Shown here piece after piece: positions 40,980-51,000 of a stretch of 64,000 nucleotides of DNA. This DNA comes from Parapedobacter lycopersici_A (lineage in GTDB: Bacteria; Bacteroidota; Bacteroidia; Sphingobacteriales; Sphingobacteriaceae). The notes below the pieces were generated by a model. That model ran no database searches and had not been told where the DNA came from. It was given only the letters and a program-made list of their open reading frames with translations. The stretch spans positions 1 to 64,000 of the forward strand of contig NZ_JBEBRB010000004.1 of the NCBI RefSeq assembly GCF_040395035.1. Reading direction: 5' to 3'. Both the position numbers and the translations under genes were made by a program. Position 1 is the first letter of the stretch; the number at the start of each line of letters is the position of its first letter.

Positions 40980-42080
40980 ATGCACAAACCGATAGCATGT
41001 ATGGCAGTTTCCGCTAATGATCATTCGTCGTTTAAGCTGATGGGGCAATTCGGACATCAGCAACTTGTTTTCTGCAACGACAGCGCGACGGGGTTACAGG
41101 CAATAATTGCCGTGCATGACACTACCTTGGGACCCGCCATTGGCGGTGTGCGGATGCTTCCGTATACCAATGTAGATGAGGCAATAGATGATGTGCTCCG
41201 CCTATCAAGGGGTATGACATACAAAACCGCAGTAACCGGAATCAACCTGGGTGGCGGGAATGCAGCCATTATAGGTGATCACCGCACACAGAAAAGTGAA
41301 GTATTGCTGCGGCGGTTCGGACAATTTGTGGACCGGCTGAACGGCGCTTTTATTGCCTCGTTGGACATTGGAACTTCGCCCCGCGATATGGAATATATCC
41401 ACATGGAAACCAATCATGTTGCAGGGTTGCCCAAATCCCTCGGCGGCAGCGGTGATTCTTCCCCATTTACAGCAAAAGGTGTATATTATGGTATTAAAGC
41501 CGCATTGAAGGAGCTTTACGGTAACGACAGCCTCGCCGGACGGACCATTTCGGTACAGGGAGCGGGGAATGTTGGTGAACATCTAATTGCGATGCTCCGG
41601 GAGGAAAATGCAAAAGTATACGTGAGCGATATCGTAGAGGACCGGATGATCGAAGTGGCCAATAAGTATAAGGCGGTTGCCGTATCAAACAACGACATGT
41701 ATACACTTGATGTAGATGTATATGCGCCATGTGCTTTGGGCGGTACCGTAAATAAGGACACCATTTCAAAGATGCGCTGCCGGATTATCGCGGGATCGGC
41801 GAATAACCAGCTGCGTAATGAGGAAGAGGATGGACAGTTGCTGATGGAAAAGGGGATCCTTTATGCACCCGATTATTTGATCAATGCCGGCGGATTGATC
41901 AGCTGTTACTCTGAAATTGCGGGGTACGGTATATCCCGCACCGCGGAACTGACGGAGAACATTTACGACGTCACCCGGTCGGTATTGCGCAAGGCTATTG
42001 ATGAGCGTATCGCGCCCTATCAGGCAGCTAACCGCATTGCCGAATCACGGATAGCGGCCATGGGTAAAATTAAGAAGTAA
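40980..42080 (+). CDS. Leucine dehydrogenase-like protein with altered active site
   Basis: A 366-aa member of the Glu/Leu/Phe/Val dehydrogenase family, aligning along its length with leucine dehydrogenase. Lys82 in GMTYKTAV (substrate carboxylate) is kept, the NAD-binding GAGNVGEHL is intact, and APCALGGTVN and IAGSANNQL are typical. However, the general-base lysine of the GGGK motif is Asn94 here (GINLGGGNAAIIGD; codon AAT at 41259-41261), and the usual TAEDVG reads ASLDIG (Asp129 kept). Oxidative deamination by the known mechanism is therefore doubtful. It may be a regulatory or non-catalytic paralogue. Own promoter; nusB is 41 bp downstream. Confidence 0.88.
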   Translation: MHKPIACMAVSANDHSSFKLMGQFGHQQLVFCNDSATGLQAIIAVHDTTLGPAIGGVRMLPYTNVDEAIDDVLRLSRGMTYKTAVTGINLGGGNAAIIGDHRTQKSEVLLRRFGQFVDRLNGAFIASLDIGTSPRDMEYIHMETNHVAGLPKSLGGSGDSSPFTAKGVYYGIKAALKELYGNDSLAGRTISVQGAGNVGEHLIAMLREENAKVYVSDIVEDRMIEVANKYKAVAVSNNDMYTLDVDVYAPCALGGTVNKDTISKMRCRIIAGSANNQLRNEEEDGQLLMEKGILYAPDYLINAGGLISCYSEIAGYGISRTAELTENIYDVTRSVLRKAIDERIAPYQAANRIAESRIAAMGKIKK

Positions 42081-42121
42081 TCAATAAGTATAGGCGGTAA
42101 CGCCATTTCGTTCTTTGTAAC

Positions 42122-43069
42122 ATGCTAAACAGAAGGCACCTCCGGGTCAAAGTATTACAAACGCTGTATGCGTACCAGTTATCGGAAGATAAACAGGTAA
42201 CCAAATTTGAAAAGGCACTGCTGCAAAGTGTCGATCAGGTATACGAAATGTATATCTGGGCGCTGAATTTATTGGATGAAGTGGCTGATTATGTCCTGGT
42301 TGATGCGGAGGAACGCGCAAACAAGTTTCTGCCGACAGAAAAGGACCTTTCGTTGGATACGCGCTTGCACGACAACACGTTTATCGTATCGCTTCGGAAT
42401 AATGAAAAATACAAGGCCGATGTAAAGCGATACAAGGTTTCCTGGAGCTTTGATCCGGAAATTGTCCGCAAAGTTTTCCAAGAACTGAAAAGTTCAGAAG
42501 CCTATGAAACGTATTTGAAGCAGGAGGACAGGTCTATCGCCGCCGAAAAAGACGTCATCAAGTTTATCTTCAAGAAGATAATTTTGACGTCACCCGCCAT
42601 TGAGCAGGTTTTTGAAGAACGGTTTATTAACTGGTCGGTTGATAAAGAGGTGCTGCAGGCCATGGTGGCCAAGACATTCAAGAATTTTGCCAGCGAAAAC
42701 CCGGCGCAGAATAAGCTGGCGGAATTGACCCCTAACTGGGATGAAGACCGGCCGTTTATCATGGAGCTGTTTACACAGACCATTCGCTACGCCGATGAAT
42801 ATCAGCAGCTGATCGGTGCAAAAACCAAAAATTGGGAGGCCGACCGAATAGCACTGCTTGATACGCTGCTTATGCGCATGGCCATCTGTGAATTGCTTAA
42901 TTTTCCAACGATTCCGGTAAAAGTTACGATCAATGAGTATATCGAACTTTCGAAAGTATACAGCACGGCGAAAAGTAATACATTTATTAATGGTGTATTG
43001 GATAAAATACTTGGCGAATTGCAGGCGTCGGGCCGGATACGAAAACATGGCCGCGGATTGATACAATAA
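42122..43069 (+). CDS. nusB: Transcription antitermination factor NusB
   Basis: RNA-binding NusB, part of the rRNA antitermination complex with NusE(S10). The 315-aa protein is more than twice the E. coli length; Bacteroidota NusB typically carries a large N-terminal and middle insert, and the classical NusB fold is in the C-terminal third (DTLLMRMAICELLNFPTIPVKVTINEYIELSKVYS). The start MLNRRHLRVKVLQTLYAYQL is typical. It begins the conserved nusB-DUF1573-yajC-CdaR-coaE row. Confidence 0.93.
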   Translation: MLNRRHLRVKVLQTLYAYQLSEDKQVTKFEKALLQSVDQVYEMYIWALNLLDEVADYVLVDAEERANKFLPTEKDLSLDTRLHDNTFIVSLRNNEKYKADVKRYKVSWSFDPEIVRKVFQELKSSEAYETYLKQEDRSIAAEKDVIKFIFKKIILTSPAIEQVFEERFINWSVDKEVLQAMVAKTFKNFASENPAQNKLAELTPNWDEDRPFIMELFTQTIRYADEYQQLIGAKTKNWEADRIALLDTLLMRMAICELLNFPTIPVKVTINEYIELSKVYSTAKSNTFINGVLDKILGELQASGRIRKHGRGLIQ

Positions 43070-43125
43070 AATAGGCGCATTTACCAAACAATTAGCTCGA
43101 AAGAAAATTAAACTTAATACCAAGG

Positions 43126-43599
43126 ATGATGAATACCATGAAAATAATCCCGTTGTTCTGTGCCGGTCTGGCGCTTACCCTCTCATGTAATTCCGGAAAT
43201 AATCAACAACAGGCAGCAGAGGTTCCGTCGGAGCATGCCGGTGAACAGCCTGTTACCCAGCATGTAATCCCCGGGGATAATGCAGAGGCGCCAGTATTGG
43301 AACTGGTTTCCGACACCTATGATTTTGGAAAAGTGGATGAAGGAACGCGGGTTGAGCATGAGTTTCTCTTCAAGAATACAGGTGGGTCACCATTGATTAT
43401 TTCGAATGTACAGGCATCTTGTGGCTGTACTACGCCAGAATATTCAAAAAACCCGATCGCTCCGGGCGAAGAGGGACTTGTTAAAGTGGTGTTCAACAGT
43501 GTAGGACAGTTGGGAAAACAACATAAGATCGTGACGGTTACTTCCAATGCGTTGAGCACAAATACATTACTTCACCTCCGTGGAGAGGTGTCAAAATAA
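43126..43599 (+). CDS. DUF1573 lipoprotein
   Basis: A 157-aa exported lipoprotein: signal with lipobox LTLSC (Cys about 24), a Gln/Glu-rich spacer, then one DUF1573 Ig-like (ASH-like) domain with YDFGKVDEGTRVEHEFLFKNTG and the family signature ASCGCTTPEYS. Function is unknown. In Bacteroidota it is regularly found between nusB and yajC, as here. Confidence 0.9.
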   Translation: MMNTMKIIPLFCAGLALTLSCNSGNNQQQAAEVPSEHAGEQPVTQHVIPGDNAEAPVLELVSDTYDFGKVDEGTRVEHEFLFKNTGGSPLIISNVQASCGCTTPEYSKNPIAPGEEGLVKVVFNSVGQLGKQHKIVTVTSNALSTNTLLHLRGEVSK

Positions 43600-43631
43600 C
43601 CAGACAGCATAAACACGATAATTTTTAAACA

Positions 43632-43958
43632 ATGACAACAACGACAATTTTATTACAGGCAGGAGGATCGGCAGGCATCATGGGTTTTTTACCCATGGTT
43701 TTGATCATCGTAGTATTCTACTTCTTCATGATCAGGCCGCAAATGAAAAAGGCAAAAGACCATAAAAAATATATTGAGGAACTTAAGGTAAACGATAAAG
43801 TGGTGACTACCGCCGGCATACATGGCCGCATTGTCGAAATTTCCGAAACCACGTTTCTGGTAGATGTTGGATCAGGAATCAAGATCCGTTTCGATAAGTC
43901 TGCTATTGCCCTGGATGCTTCCAAGGCACAGAATGCTGCTGCGGCACCCAAAGCGTAG
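43632..43958 (+). CDS. yajC: Preprotein translocase subunit YajC
   Basis: A 108-aa inner-membrane protein of the SecDF-YajC complex. One transmembrane helix (about 18-36, FLPMVLIIVVFYFFMIRPQ) is followed by the cytosolic KDHKKYIEELKVNDKVVTTAGIHG domain, all typical. It lies 32 bp after the DUF1573 gene. Confidence 0.95.
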   Translation: MTTTTILLQAGGSAGIMGFLPMVLIIVVFYFFMIRPQMKKAKDHKKYIEELKVNDKVVTTAGIHGRIVEISETTFLVDVGSGIKIRFDKSAIALDASKAQNAAAAPKA

Positions 43959-43997
43959 CGGCCGTAGGGGACAGGTCATTTCAGTGGCCCTGTCCCA

Positions 43998-44029
43998 ATT
44001 GCATATCCGCTCAACTTTCGCTAAGTTTG
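43998..44029 (+). promoter_or_regulatory. Possible promoter for CdaR-like gene
   Basis: ATTG (43998-44001), 20-nt spacer, TAAGTTTG (44022-44029). It lies at the 5' edge of the next gene, so the downstream start at 44045 is favoured over TTG 44027. It may let this part of the cluster be transcribed apart from yajC. Confidence 0.45.
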
Positions 44030-44044
44030 TTCGTGATGCCGGGA

Positions 44045-44983
44045 ATGAAATTAAACAAAACGCAGCGACGCAAGCTTAGCATTTTTGCGAAATGCATTTT
44101 TTTTTCATTCCTGGCATGGACTATTTTTGCGGTTTCCAACAATTACGTTTATACCGTTAAAGCTGGCGTGGAATATGTTAACGCGCCGGCAAATAAGGCG
44201 TTCCACCCACTGCAATCGGACACCGTAAATATACGGCTGGAAACGACAGGCTGGCAATTGCTGTTCTCCACCCTGCGTTCCACTGCACATACCATTCAGG
44301 TGGATCTCAGTGGACTTCAGAACAGAAACTGGATTGTCTTTACCAACCAGTTGGGGTTTGTAAATCGCCAGTTTGCGGCGAACCAACAGGTCGTGTCCGT
44401 TTCACCGGATACGCTGTACTTTGATTTCTCCAAACAAACCGAACGAAAGATCCCGGTTAAGCCGGTATATCACATCCAATTTGCAAAACAGTATAATATC
44501 ATTGATCACTTAACGGTATCACCCGAATACGTGACAATTACCGGTCCACTCGAAGATGTGGTGGAAATCGAATCCTGGGAAACAGATACGATACGAGGCA
44601 CCCAGGTGCAGTCTGCTGTACGCGCGAATGTTCCGTTACAGAAAAACCAGCGCGCTAATATTAATATCTATCCGACAACAGTTGAAGTAAATATTCCCGT
44701 TGGCGAGGTAACCGAAAAAATTCTTGAAGTGCCGCTGAAAGTGGAAAACGGCAGGCAATTCAGCTCCGTAAAGCTGCTGCCTGGCAAGGTGAAACTTACT
44801 GTTATGGTGTCGTTGCGTGATTACGCTAAGATAACAGGCAACTCCTTTGAAGTGGTCGTGAACATGGAGCATTGGGTTGATGACCAAATCAGTAGCCTGC
44901 CGGTGATCATTACCCAGATACCGGAATTCTGCACGTTGGTTAAAGTGGAGCCCCAAAATGTTGAATTCTTCGTCAGAAAATAA
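44045..44983 (+). CDS. CdaR/YbbR-like domain protein
   Basis: A 312-aa membrane-anchored protein: one transmembrane helix near the N-terminus (about 13-33, FAKCIFFSFLAWTIFAVS) and an extracytoplasmic part with YbbR-like beta modules (for example KIPVKPVYHIQFAKQYNI and EYVTITGPLEDVVEIESWET). Proteins of this family regulate the diadenylate cyclase CdaA in Firmicutes; no cdaA is visible here, so the role is open. The ATG at 44045 is preferred; ATG 44036 is also possible. Its stop overlaps the coaE start as TAATG. Confidence 0.8.
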   Translation: MKLNKTQRRKLSIFAKCIFFSFLAWTIFAVSNNYVYTVKAGVEYVNAPANKAFHPLQSDTVNIRLETTGWQLLFSTLRSTAHTIQVDLSGLQNRNWIVFTNQLGFVNRQFAANQQVVSVSPDTLYFDFSKQTERKIPVKPVYHIQFAKQYNIIDHLTVSPEYVTITGPLEDVVEIESWETDTIRGTQVQSAVRANVPLQKNQRANINIYPTTVEVNIPVGEVTEKILEVPLKVENGRQFSSVKLLPGKVKLTVMVSLRDYAKITGNSFEVVVNMEHWVDDQISSLPVIITQIPEFCTLVKVEPQNVEFFVRK

Positions 44984-45579
44984 TGCTGAGTATGCAAAAG
45001 GTTGGTGTAACAGGCGGAATCGGCAGCGGCAAAACGTTAGTTTGTCGTATTTTCGGCGTTTTGGGAATTCCGGTTTTTGATGCGGACAGGGAGGCAAAGC
45101 TACTGATGACCGGAGACCCCGGGCTGGTAGCGGCCATCACCGATGCATTTGGCGAGGAAGCTTATTCCGCAGACGGCTCACTTAATCGGGCATACCTGGC
45201 CGAAACGGTTTTTAATGATGAAGCCGCCCGGAAAAAGCTGAATGCGTTGGTGCATCCCGTGGTTATCCGGGCAGGAGAGGAGTGGGCAGCTGCGCAACAT
45301 GCTCCTTATACCATTAAGGAGGCCGCCCTGCTGTTTGAAAGCGACTCATATAAAAAAAACGATTATAATATCCTGGTGACGGCCCCCGAAGGCCTGCGCA
45401 TACAACGGGTGATGGAGCGTGACGGAACGACAGCACGCCAGGTGAGAGCCCGCATGGCCAGTCAATGGCCGGAAGAGAAAAAAGCGACCCTCGCTGATTT
45501 TACAATTACTAACGACGGTATTCAAGCACTTATTCCGCAGGTGCTAAAGTTACACGATTTTTTTCTTCAGTTACGATAA
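44983..45579 (+). CDS. coaE: Dephospho-CoA kinase
   Basis: Last step of coenzyme A synthesis, phosphorylating the 3'-hydroxyl of dephospho-CoA. 198 aa. The P-loop GGIGSGKT (11-18) and FDADREAKLL, VHPVV and ALLFESD are family marks. Start ATG 44983 overlaps the preceding stop (TAATG) and its own stop overlaps the next start in the same way, so three genes are translationally coupled. Confidence 0.95.
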   Translation: MLSMQKVGVTGGIGSGKTLVCRIFGVLGIPVFDADREAKLLMTGDPGLVAAITDAFGEEAYSADGSLNRAYLAETVFNDEAARKKLNALVHPVVIRAGEEWAAAQHAPYTIKEAALLFESDSYKKNDYNILVTAPEGLRIQRVMERDGTTARQVRARMASQWPEEKKATLADFTITNDGIQALIPQVLKLHDFFLQLR

Positions 45580-46535
45580 TGGCGGATATTCTGGCGGATT
45601 TTCTGGTTCAGCGACCTGAAGGGTATTACTGCCGGTATGGCAATTTTTTTATTGATCCGTTGCTGCCTGTAGATAATGCCGTGATCTCCCACGCGCATGC
45701 TGACCACGCCACACCGGGACACCGACGGATTTTCTGCACGCCCCCGACGACTGTATTCATGAAACATCGCTATCGCCAACAATCGTCGCAAAGTTTTTTT
45801 GAACAGTCTTATCATCAGTTTTTTAGTCTGCAGGAAGTAAAGCTTTATTTCATACCTGCCGGACACATGCTTGGATCAGCTCAGGTCGTTATGGAATACC
45901 AGGGGATACGGTATGTATACACGGGCGATTATAAAGTTCAGCCGGATCATACTTGTGATCCGCTGGAGACCATTGCTGCCGATGTACTGATTACCGAAAG
46001 CACTTTTGCCAACCCAGAGATTATTCACCCCGATCCAGTTTCGGAAATTATCAAGCTGGCGGGAACATCGGCTAACCTGTTGCTGGGTGCTTATGCGCTG
46101 GGTAAGGCACAGCGACTTACCAGCCTGATTAATCGGTACTGTCCGGACCGGCGGATATTGATTCATCACAGTATTTTACCTTTTCACCGGATATACGAAT
46201 CTTTCGGCATTGTGATGGGCCGTTATGAACCTTATAACCGCAAAGAGATGAAGGTACTGCCTGCTAATAAAATCTACATTGTGCCGCCGTTCACCTTCAA
46301 TAGTTATTTCAGGGCTACCAATGTGCTACGAGTATTTGCTTCGGGATGGAAACGGCTTCAGCAGCACAACCACCTGGAATTGTATATTTCAGATCATGTG
46401 GACTGGCAGGATATCCTGTCGTATATCGCTGTGATGAAGCCACGGGAAATCTGGACCATCCATGGTGATGGGCAGCCATTGGCTGCCCATTTTTCAGGTG
46501 TCATCCCCATTAGGCCACTGCAATTAATGCCCTGA
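45579..46535 (+). CDS. MBL-fold exonuclease-like protein (ligase-associated type)
   Basis: A 318-aa metallo-beta-lactamase-fold protein with the metal motif HAHADH (38-43) and a later GDYKVQP. It resembles the beta-CASP-like 'ligase-associated DNA exonuclease' family, mRNA 3'-end processing-like proteins, and ends in IHGDGQPLAAHF. In some bacteria members pair with DNA ligase and helicase genes; none is adjacent here. Its ATG overlaps the coaE stop (TAATG). Substrate, DNA or RNA, is not decided. Confidence 0.78.
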   Translation: MADILADFLVQRPEGYYCRYGNFFIDPLLPVDNAVISHAHADHATPGHRRIFCTPPTTVFMKHRYRQQSSQSFFEQSYHQFFSLQEVKLYFIPAGHMLGSAQVVMEYQGIRYVYTGDYKVQPDHTCDPLETIAADVLITESTFANPEIIHPDPVSEIIKLAGTSANLLLGAYALGKAQRLTSLINRYCPDRRILIHHSILPFHRIYESFGIVMGRYEPYNRKEMKVLPANKIYIVPPFTFNSYFRATNVLRVFASGWKRLQQHNHLELYISDHVDWQDILSYIAVMKPREIWTIHGDGQPLAAHFSGVIPIRPLQLMP

Positions 46536-46558
46536 GGAAATTCTTTATTACAGCTGAT

Positions 46559-48019
46559 CTATTTTTCCCACCAGACCTTGGTCATGACATCATCACCGCC
46601 GATACGGTCGGCCGCTTCCTGGTAATTTTGGGGATTGAACCGTCTTACGTTATTGTGATACATAAATCGCGTAGGCATTACCCCATCGTGCAGCATGTAC
46701 GCGGTTGTCGGAAGTACGGGATAGCCGGTACGCCGGTATTCAAACCATTGCTGATAGTCATTGAAAAATAATGCGAGGTACTTTTGATTCATCAGCTGCT
46801 CCATTGTACCGTTAAATGCAGCTTTTTCATTTTCAAAATACCCCATGGGTATTTCACTGTTTTTCCATTGGGCAATTGCGGCGGTAACGGCGGCTTCATA
46901 TGCCTCTTTTGCGGCTTCCATATCACCGAAATGGAGAGCTACTTCAGCCTTGATGAATTCGACCTCGGCATATCCCATGATTACCTCAATAATTTCCGTG
47001 CCTAATGCCGTGTATACCATCAGGTCGCCATTTGGCGTACTTGGCGAAAAATCGAACTGAGACTCATCACCGGAGTGGGCACTTGGAATACCTTTATAGC
47101 CAATGGGTTGTATGGCGCCATCTACTAATCGCGAAGCCTGGGTCATAAACAGGGCCCGCCGCGGATCTTCCAGTTCATTAAGCATGTCAACAAAGAACTG
47201 GCCCATCGCTTGGAAATTGACATAATCCTGCCTTCTTCCCCAAGCGTAATCGTATGGCGGGAGCCCCGTTACCGTCAAGAGCGCGGCCTCATCATTGTTG
47301 CGGAAAACGGGATATTGTTCAGGATCATTAATTATCGCTTGCAACTTATCGTAACTGTTGAATTCGGTCCGCTTGGAGAGTCTAAGGATGAGCCGCATCA
47401 GCAGCGAATTGTTAAACCGCCTCCAGCTTTCCTTGTTGTTGCCGTATAAGACGTCGTTTCCGGCCATTTCCCCTTCAGCGGCATAAATCGTATTCGCTTC
47501 CTCCAGGTCGACAATCAGTTTGTTGTAAATTTCCTCCTGTGTATCAAATCGAGGCTGGGAAATCCCCTCTTCGGCCATAAGCGCTTCCGAAAAAGGAACG
47601 TCGCCGAAACTATCTGTCAGGATACCCACAATATACGCCTGTAAGGTAGCGGCAACTGCCCGGTATACCGGCTGATCGTAGAATTCAGCAGATTCTCGCA
47701 TTTCACGAAGGTTACGCATCCACTGATAGCAGGTATTCCAGGTGCCGTTACCTGCATTTTCATTTAACTCATAGCGATGTATGCCATTGGCAGGGCTGGG
47801 GTTGGGAAGGCCTACCTGCATGATCTGCCACGTAAAATCACGGCTGCGCTCGGTGAAGTAGGTGCTCATACCATAAACGGTAGGAGTTACCAGGCTACCG
47901 GGTGTTACCCGGTCTATCCGGTTGGGATCTGTATTTAAATCAGTAAAATTTTTCGTGCACGAAGAAAAGCTCATCGCGCCGATGGTGCTTGCCAATATTA
48001 CTGCTGTTATCTTTTTCAT
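46559..48019 (-). CDS. SusD/RagB-like outer-membrane lipoprotein (SusD-like_2)
   Basis: A 486-aa lipoprotein from the ATG at 48019 (the upstream in-frame start at 48112 would overlap susC and spoil the signal peptide). Signal with lipobox FSSC, then FTDLNTDPNRIDRVTPGSL, the common N-terminus of SusD-like_2 proteins. The helical core (WMRNLREMRESAEFY, ILTDSFGDVPFSEAL, NNSLLMRLILRLS) matches. Pairs with the susC gene 62 bp upstream. It is only about a quarter alike in style to the other SusD in the window, so the two pairs are not recent duplicates. Confidence 0.93.
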   Translation of the reverse strand: MKKITAVILASTIGAMSFSSCTKNFTDLNTDPNRIDRVTPGSLVTPTVYGMSTYFTERSRDFTWQIMQVGLPNPSPANGIHRYELNENAGNGTWNTCYQWMRNLREMRESAEFYDQPVYRAVAATLQAYIVGILTDSFGDVPFSEALMAEEGISQPRFDTQEEIYNKLIVDLEEANTIYAAEGEMAGNDVLYGNNKESWRRFNNSLLMRLILRLSKRTEFNSYDKLQAIINDPEQYPVFRNNDEAALLTVTGLPPYDYAWGRRQDYVNFQAMGQFFVDMLNELEDPRRALFMTQASRLVDGAIQPIGYKGIPSAHSGDESQFDFSPSTPNGDLMVYTALGTEIIEVIMGYAEVEFIKAEVALHFGDMEAAKEAYEAAVTAAIAQWKNSEIPMGYFENEKAAFNGTMEQLMNQKYLALFFNDYQQWFEYRRTGYPVLPTTAYMLHDGVMPTRFMYHNNVRRFNPQNYQEAADRIGGDDVMTKVWWEK

Positions 48020-48081
48020 TAGAATGATGAATTGAGGGTGTATGTATTCAATCGCATAAATGAGTTCATGCACCGGTTTGT

Positions 48082-51000
48082 TTAAAACTTCAAGCTTAAA
48101 TTTGCGCCCCAAGTGCGTGGTGTGGGCAACTGGCCCATTTCGACACCCGGTACTACGGTTGCCCCGTTGAGAGATGCGGTTTCCGGATCAAATATTGGGA
48201 AGTTCGAGATCAGTAGGAGATCCCGGCCGTACAGGGCAATACTGGCACCCGACAGTTTGAGTCTTGCAGTCCAGGTTTGCGGCAGGTTGAATTCAATGCG
48301 CGCTTCACGGAGTTTGATGTAAGAGGCGTCAAAACTGTTGGTTTCAATATTGGCCCGGCGGTAATAATCACCGTACCAGGTGTTGATTGCCACCGGCGTG
48401 GTATTAGGTGAATAGGATCCATCGTCATTTAATACCACACCGTCCCCAACGACAAGACCTTCCTCCCGTCCAAGCAGCGTATGTTTCAATTTACCCTGCT
48501 CTGTCATTTTATGATGTGTCTGCGAATAAATCATACCACCATATTGGCCATCAAAGAGCAAACTGAACCGCCAGTTCTTATAGCTGAATTCGTTCAGAAA
48601 GCCGCCACGCCATAACGGATAAGCATTACCGATTTTGGTTATATCCGCGGGCCGGAGGGCCAGACCAGTCTCTGCGTCGAAGACGACTTGGCCTTGCTCG
48701 TTCCGGACCAGCCCATATCCCCAGATATCACCTGTTGTGCCGCCCTCGGTGGCAATGATGGATGCGGTGCCGCTGGTGGCAATGATTTGCTGGTCGGCAT
48801 CGATTTCGTCACTGAGTTCCAGAATTTTGTTTTCATTTTTCGCCCAGGTAATGGTGGATGTCCAGGTGAAATTCTGATTGGATACCGGGCTTCCGCTTAA
48901 CATCACCTCAATGCCGCGGTTACGAATGGTACCGGCGTTGATAAATGCGCTGCTGTAGCCGGTAGTGATGTCCAATGGTACGCTCAGTACCTGATTGACC
49001 GTATTGTTATGATATAAATTTACATCACCCGTTATGCGGTTCCGGAAAAGGGAGAAGTTGATCCCGCCTTCCCACGACGTGGAGATTTCGGGCTTTAAGT
49101 TTGCATTGTGTAATACCGAGGGGGCATTTGCCGAACCTGGGAAATCTGATTGGTTATAATATTTTGCAATCCGGTAAGGATCTGTGTCGGTGCCCACCTG
49201 CGCCCAGGAAAGCCGGGCTTTGGCGAAAGAGATGGCGGTGGGTAACCGGAATATATCAGATAGAATATAGCTGGTGCTTACTGATGGGTAAAAATAGGAG
49301 CGGTTTTGCTCGGGCAGGGTAGAGGACCAGTCGTTCCGGCCAGTAACATCAAGAAATATCAATTCTTTCCACGAAAAATTGACCAGTCCATAAAGGCTAT
49401 GCGTACGCCGTTCAGCAATTATATTGTCCACCACACCCTGCTCCAGCGCATTGGATAGCTTGTAAATCCCAGGGAGCATAAGTCCCCTTGCCATGGCGTT
49501 GTTTTCTTTACTCTGCCCGTGCATGAGGTTGCCGCCCACTGATGCCGTCATGGTCACGGCCCGACTCAGTTGGTCATTATATGTCAGTAATGCATCGGTA
49601 TTCGACTCATAAAAAAACACATCCTGCTGTTTATAGTAACCTTGCGGAAAATTGGCGGTATCCCATGGGCGACGCTGTTCACGCTGATCCTGGCGCAGGT
49701 TTAACCCGGAACGTACCATTAAATTAAAACGGTCGTTAAATGCGTAGACTGCCTGCAGGTTTCCATCAATATTGATGTTTTTTAAACTGTTTGTCATTTC
49801 GTGTGCGATGACAAAGGGATTTTCAATATAAGAGCTGAACGGATGAATCTGACTGATCTGATCCTGTCCTTGTTTCCACCGTGGTTCGTACACGGCCAGG
49901 TCGACGTTTGGATTTTGGAAGATCATGAAATAAGCGATCGACTGATTGTTGTAGCCTGTGCCTGGCAGGTTATCACTGGTTTTGTTGGTGAACCCCATCT
50001 TGGCATTGATGGTCAGTTTCTCCGACAGCTGTGCTCCGGCGTTAAGTGTACCGACGAAGCGTTCAAAACCGGTGTTGGGCATAATCCATTCGTTCTTGGT
50101 ATGTGTGAAGGATGCGCGCGCCGAAAAGCGGTCGGTAGCACCGTCAAGCGCTAGGTTATTCGTGGTGGTAAAGCCGGTTCGCCAAAAACCTTTGACGTTA
50201 TCCTTATATGGCACCCACGGTAGCCTTTCGGCCGACTGTCCCTCGATCGAAGGATCATATTGGAAATAACGCTGCCCGTCAAATTTCGGGCCGAAGGCAC
50301 TGGACGTTGACCCTGTATTTGGTCCGTCTTCGGACAATTGATAGGAATAATACAATTCCCCATCGGCATTCCGGTTATTGTTGCCCTGACCATACTCGTA
50401 CTGATATTCGGGCCAGCGTAAAACATCATTTATACTGGTGTTGGAATTGATGGATATCCCGACTCCGTCTCGGCTTTGTCCTTTCTTAGTCGTGATGATC
50501 AGCGCACCATTCCCTGCACGGCTTCCATATAATGCGGTAGCCGCGGCACCTTTCAGCACGGTCACCGATTCGATGTCGTCGGGATTAATGTCTGAGAGGC
50601 CGTTGCCGAAATCAATCGGAATATCTTTATCCACACCACTTGATCCAGCCCCGTATGCCTGGTCCACGCCTGAGCTCACCCGGCCGTTGATCATCGGGAT
50701 GCCGTCAATGACAATGAGTGCTTCATTCCGGTTGGGATCCAGCGAACGGTCTCCACGGAGGTTTATCCGTGTGGAGTTTATCGGGCCTGACCCTGTCTGT
50801 GTCAGGTTAAGGCCGGCTACTTTACCTTTTAGCGCATCCGTCCACGTGTTCGGCATCGCCTTGGTTATCGCTTCACCCTTTACCGTACTCACGCCATAAC
50901 CCAGTCCTTTCGCTTCCCGTTCGATTCCCAGTGCAGTAACCACCACTTCGTCAATCTCCGTAGAAGATTCGGCAAGCGAGATCACCAGGTTGCTTTGTGA

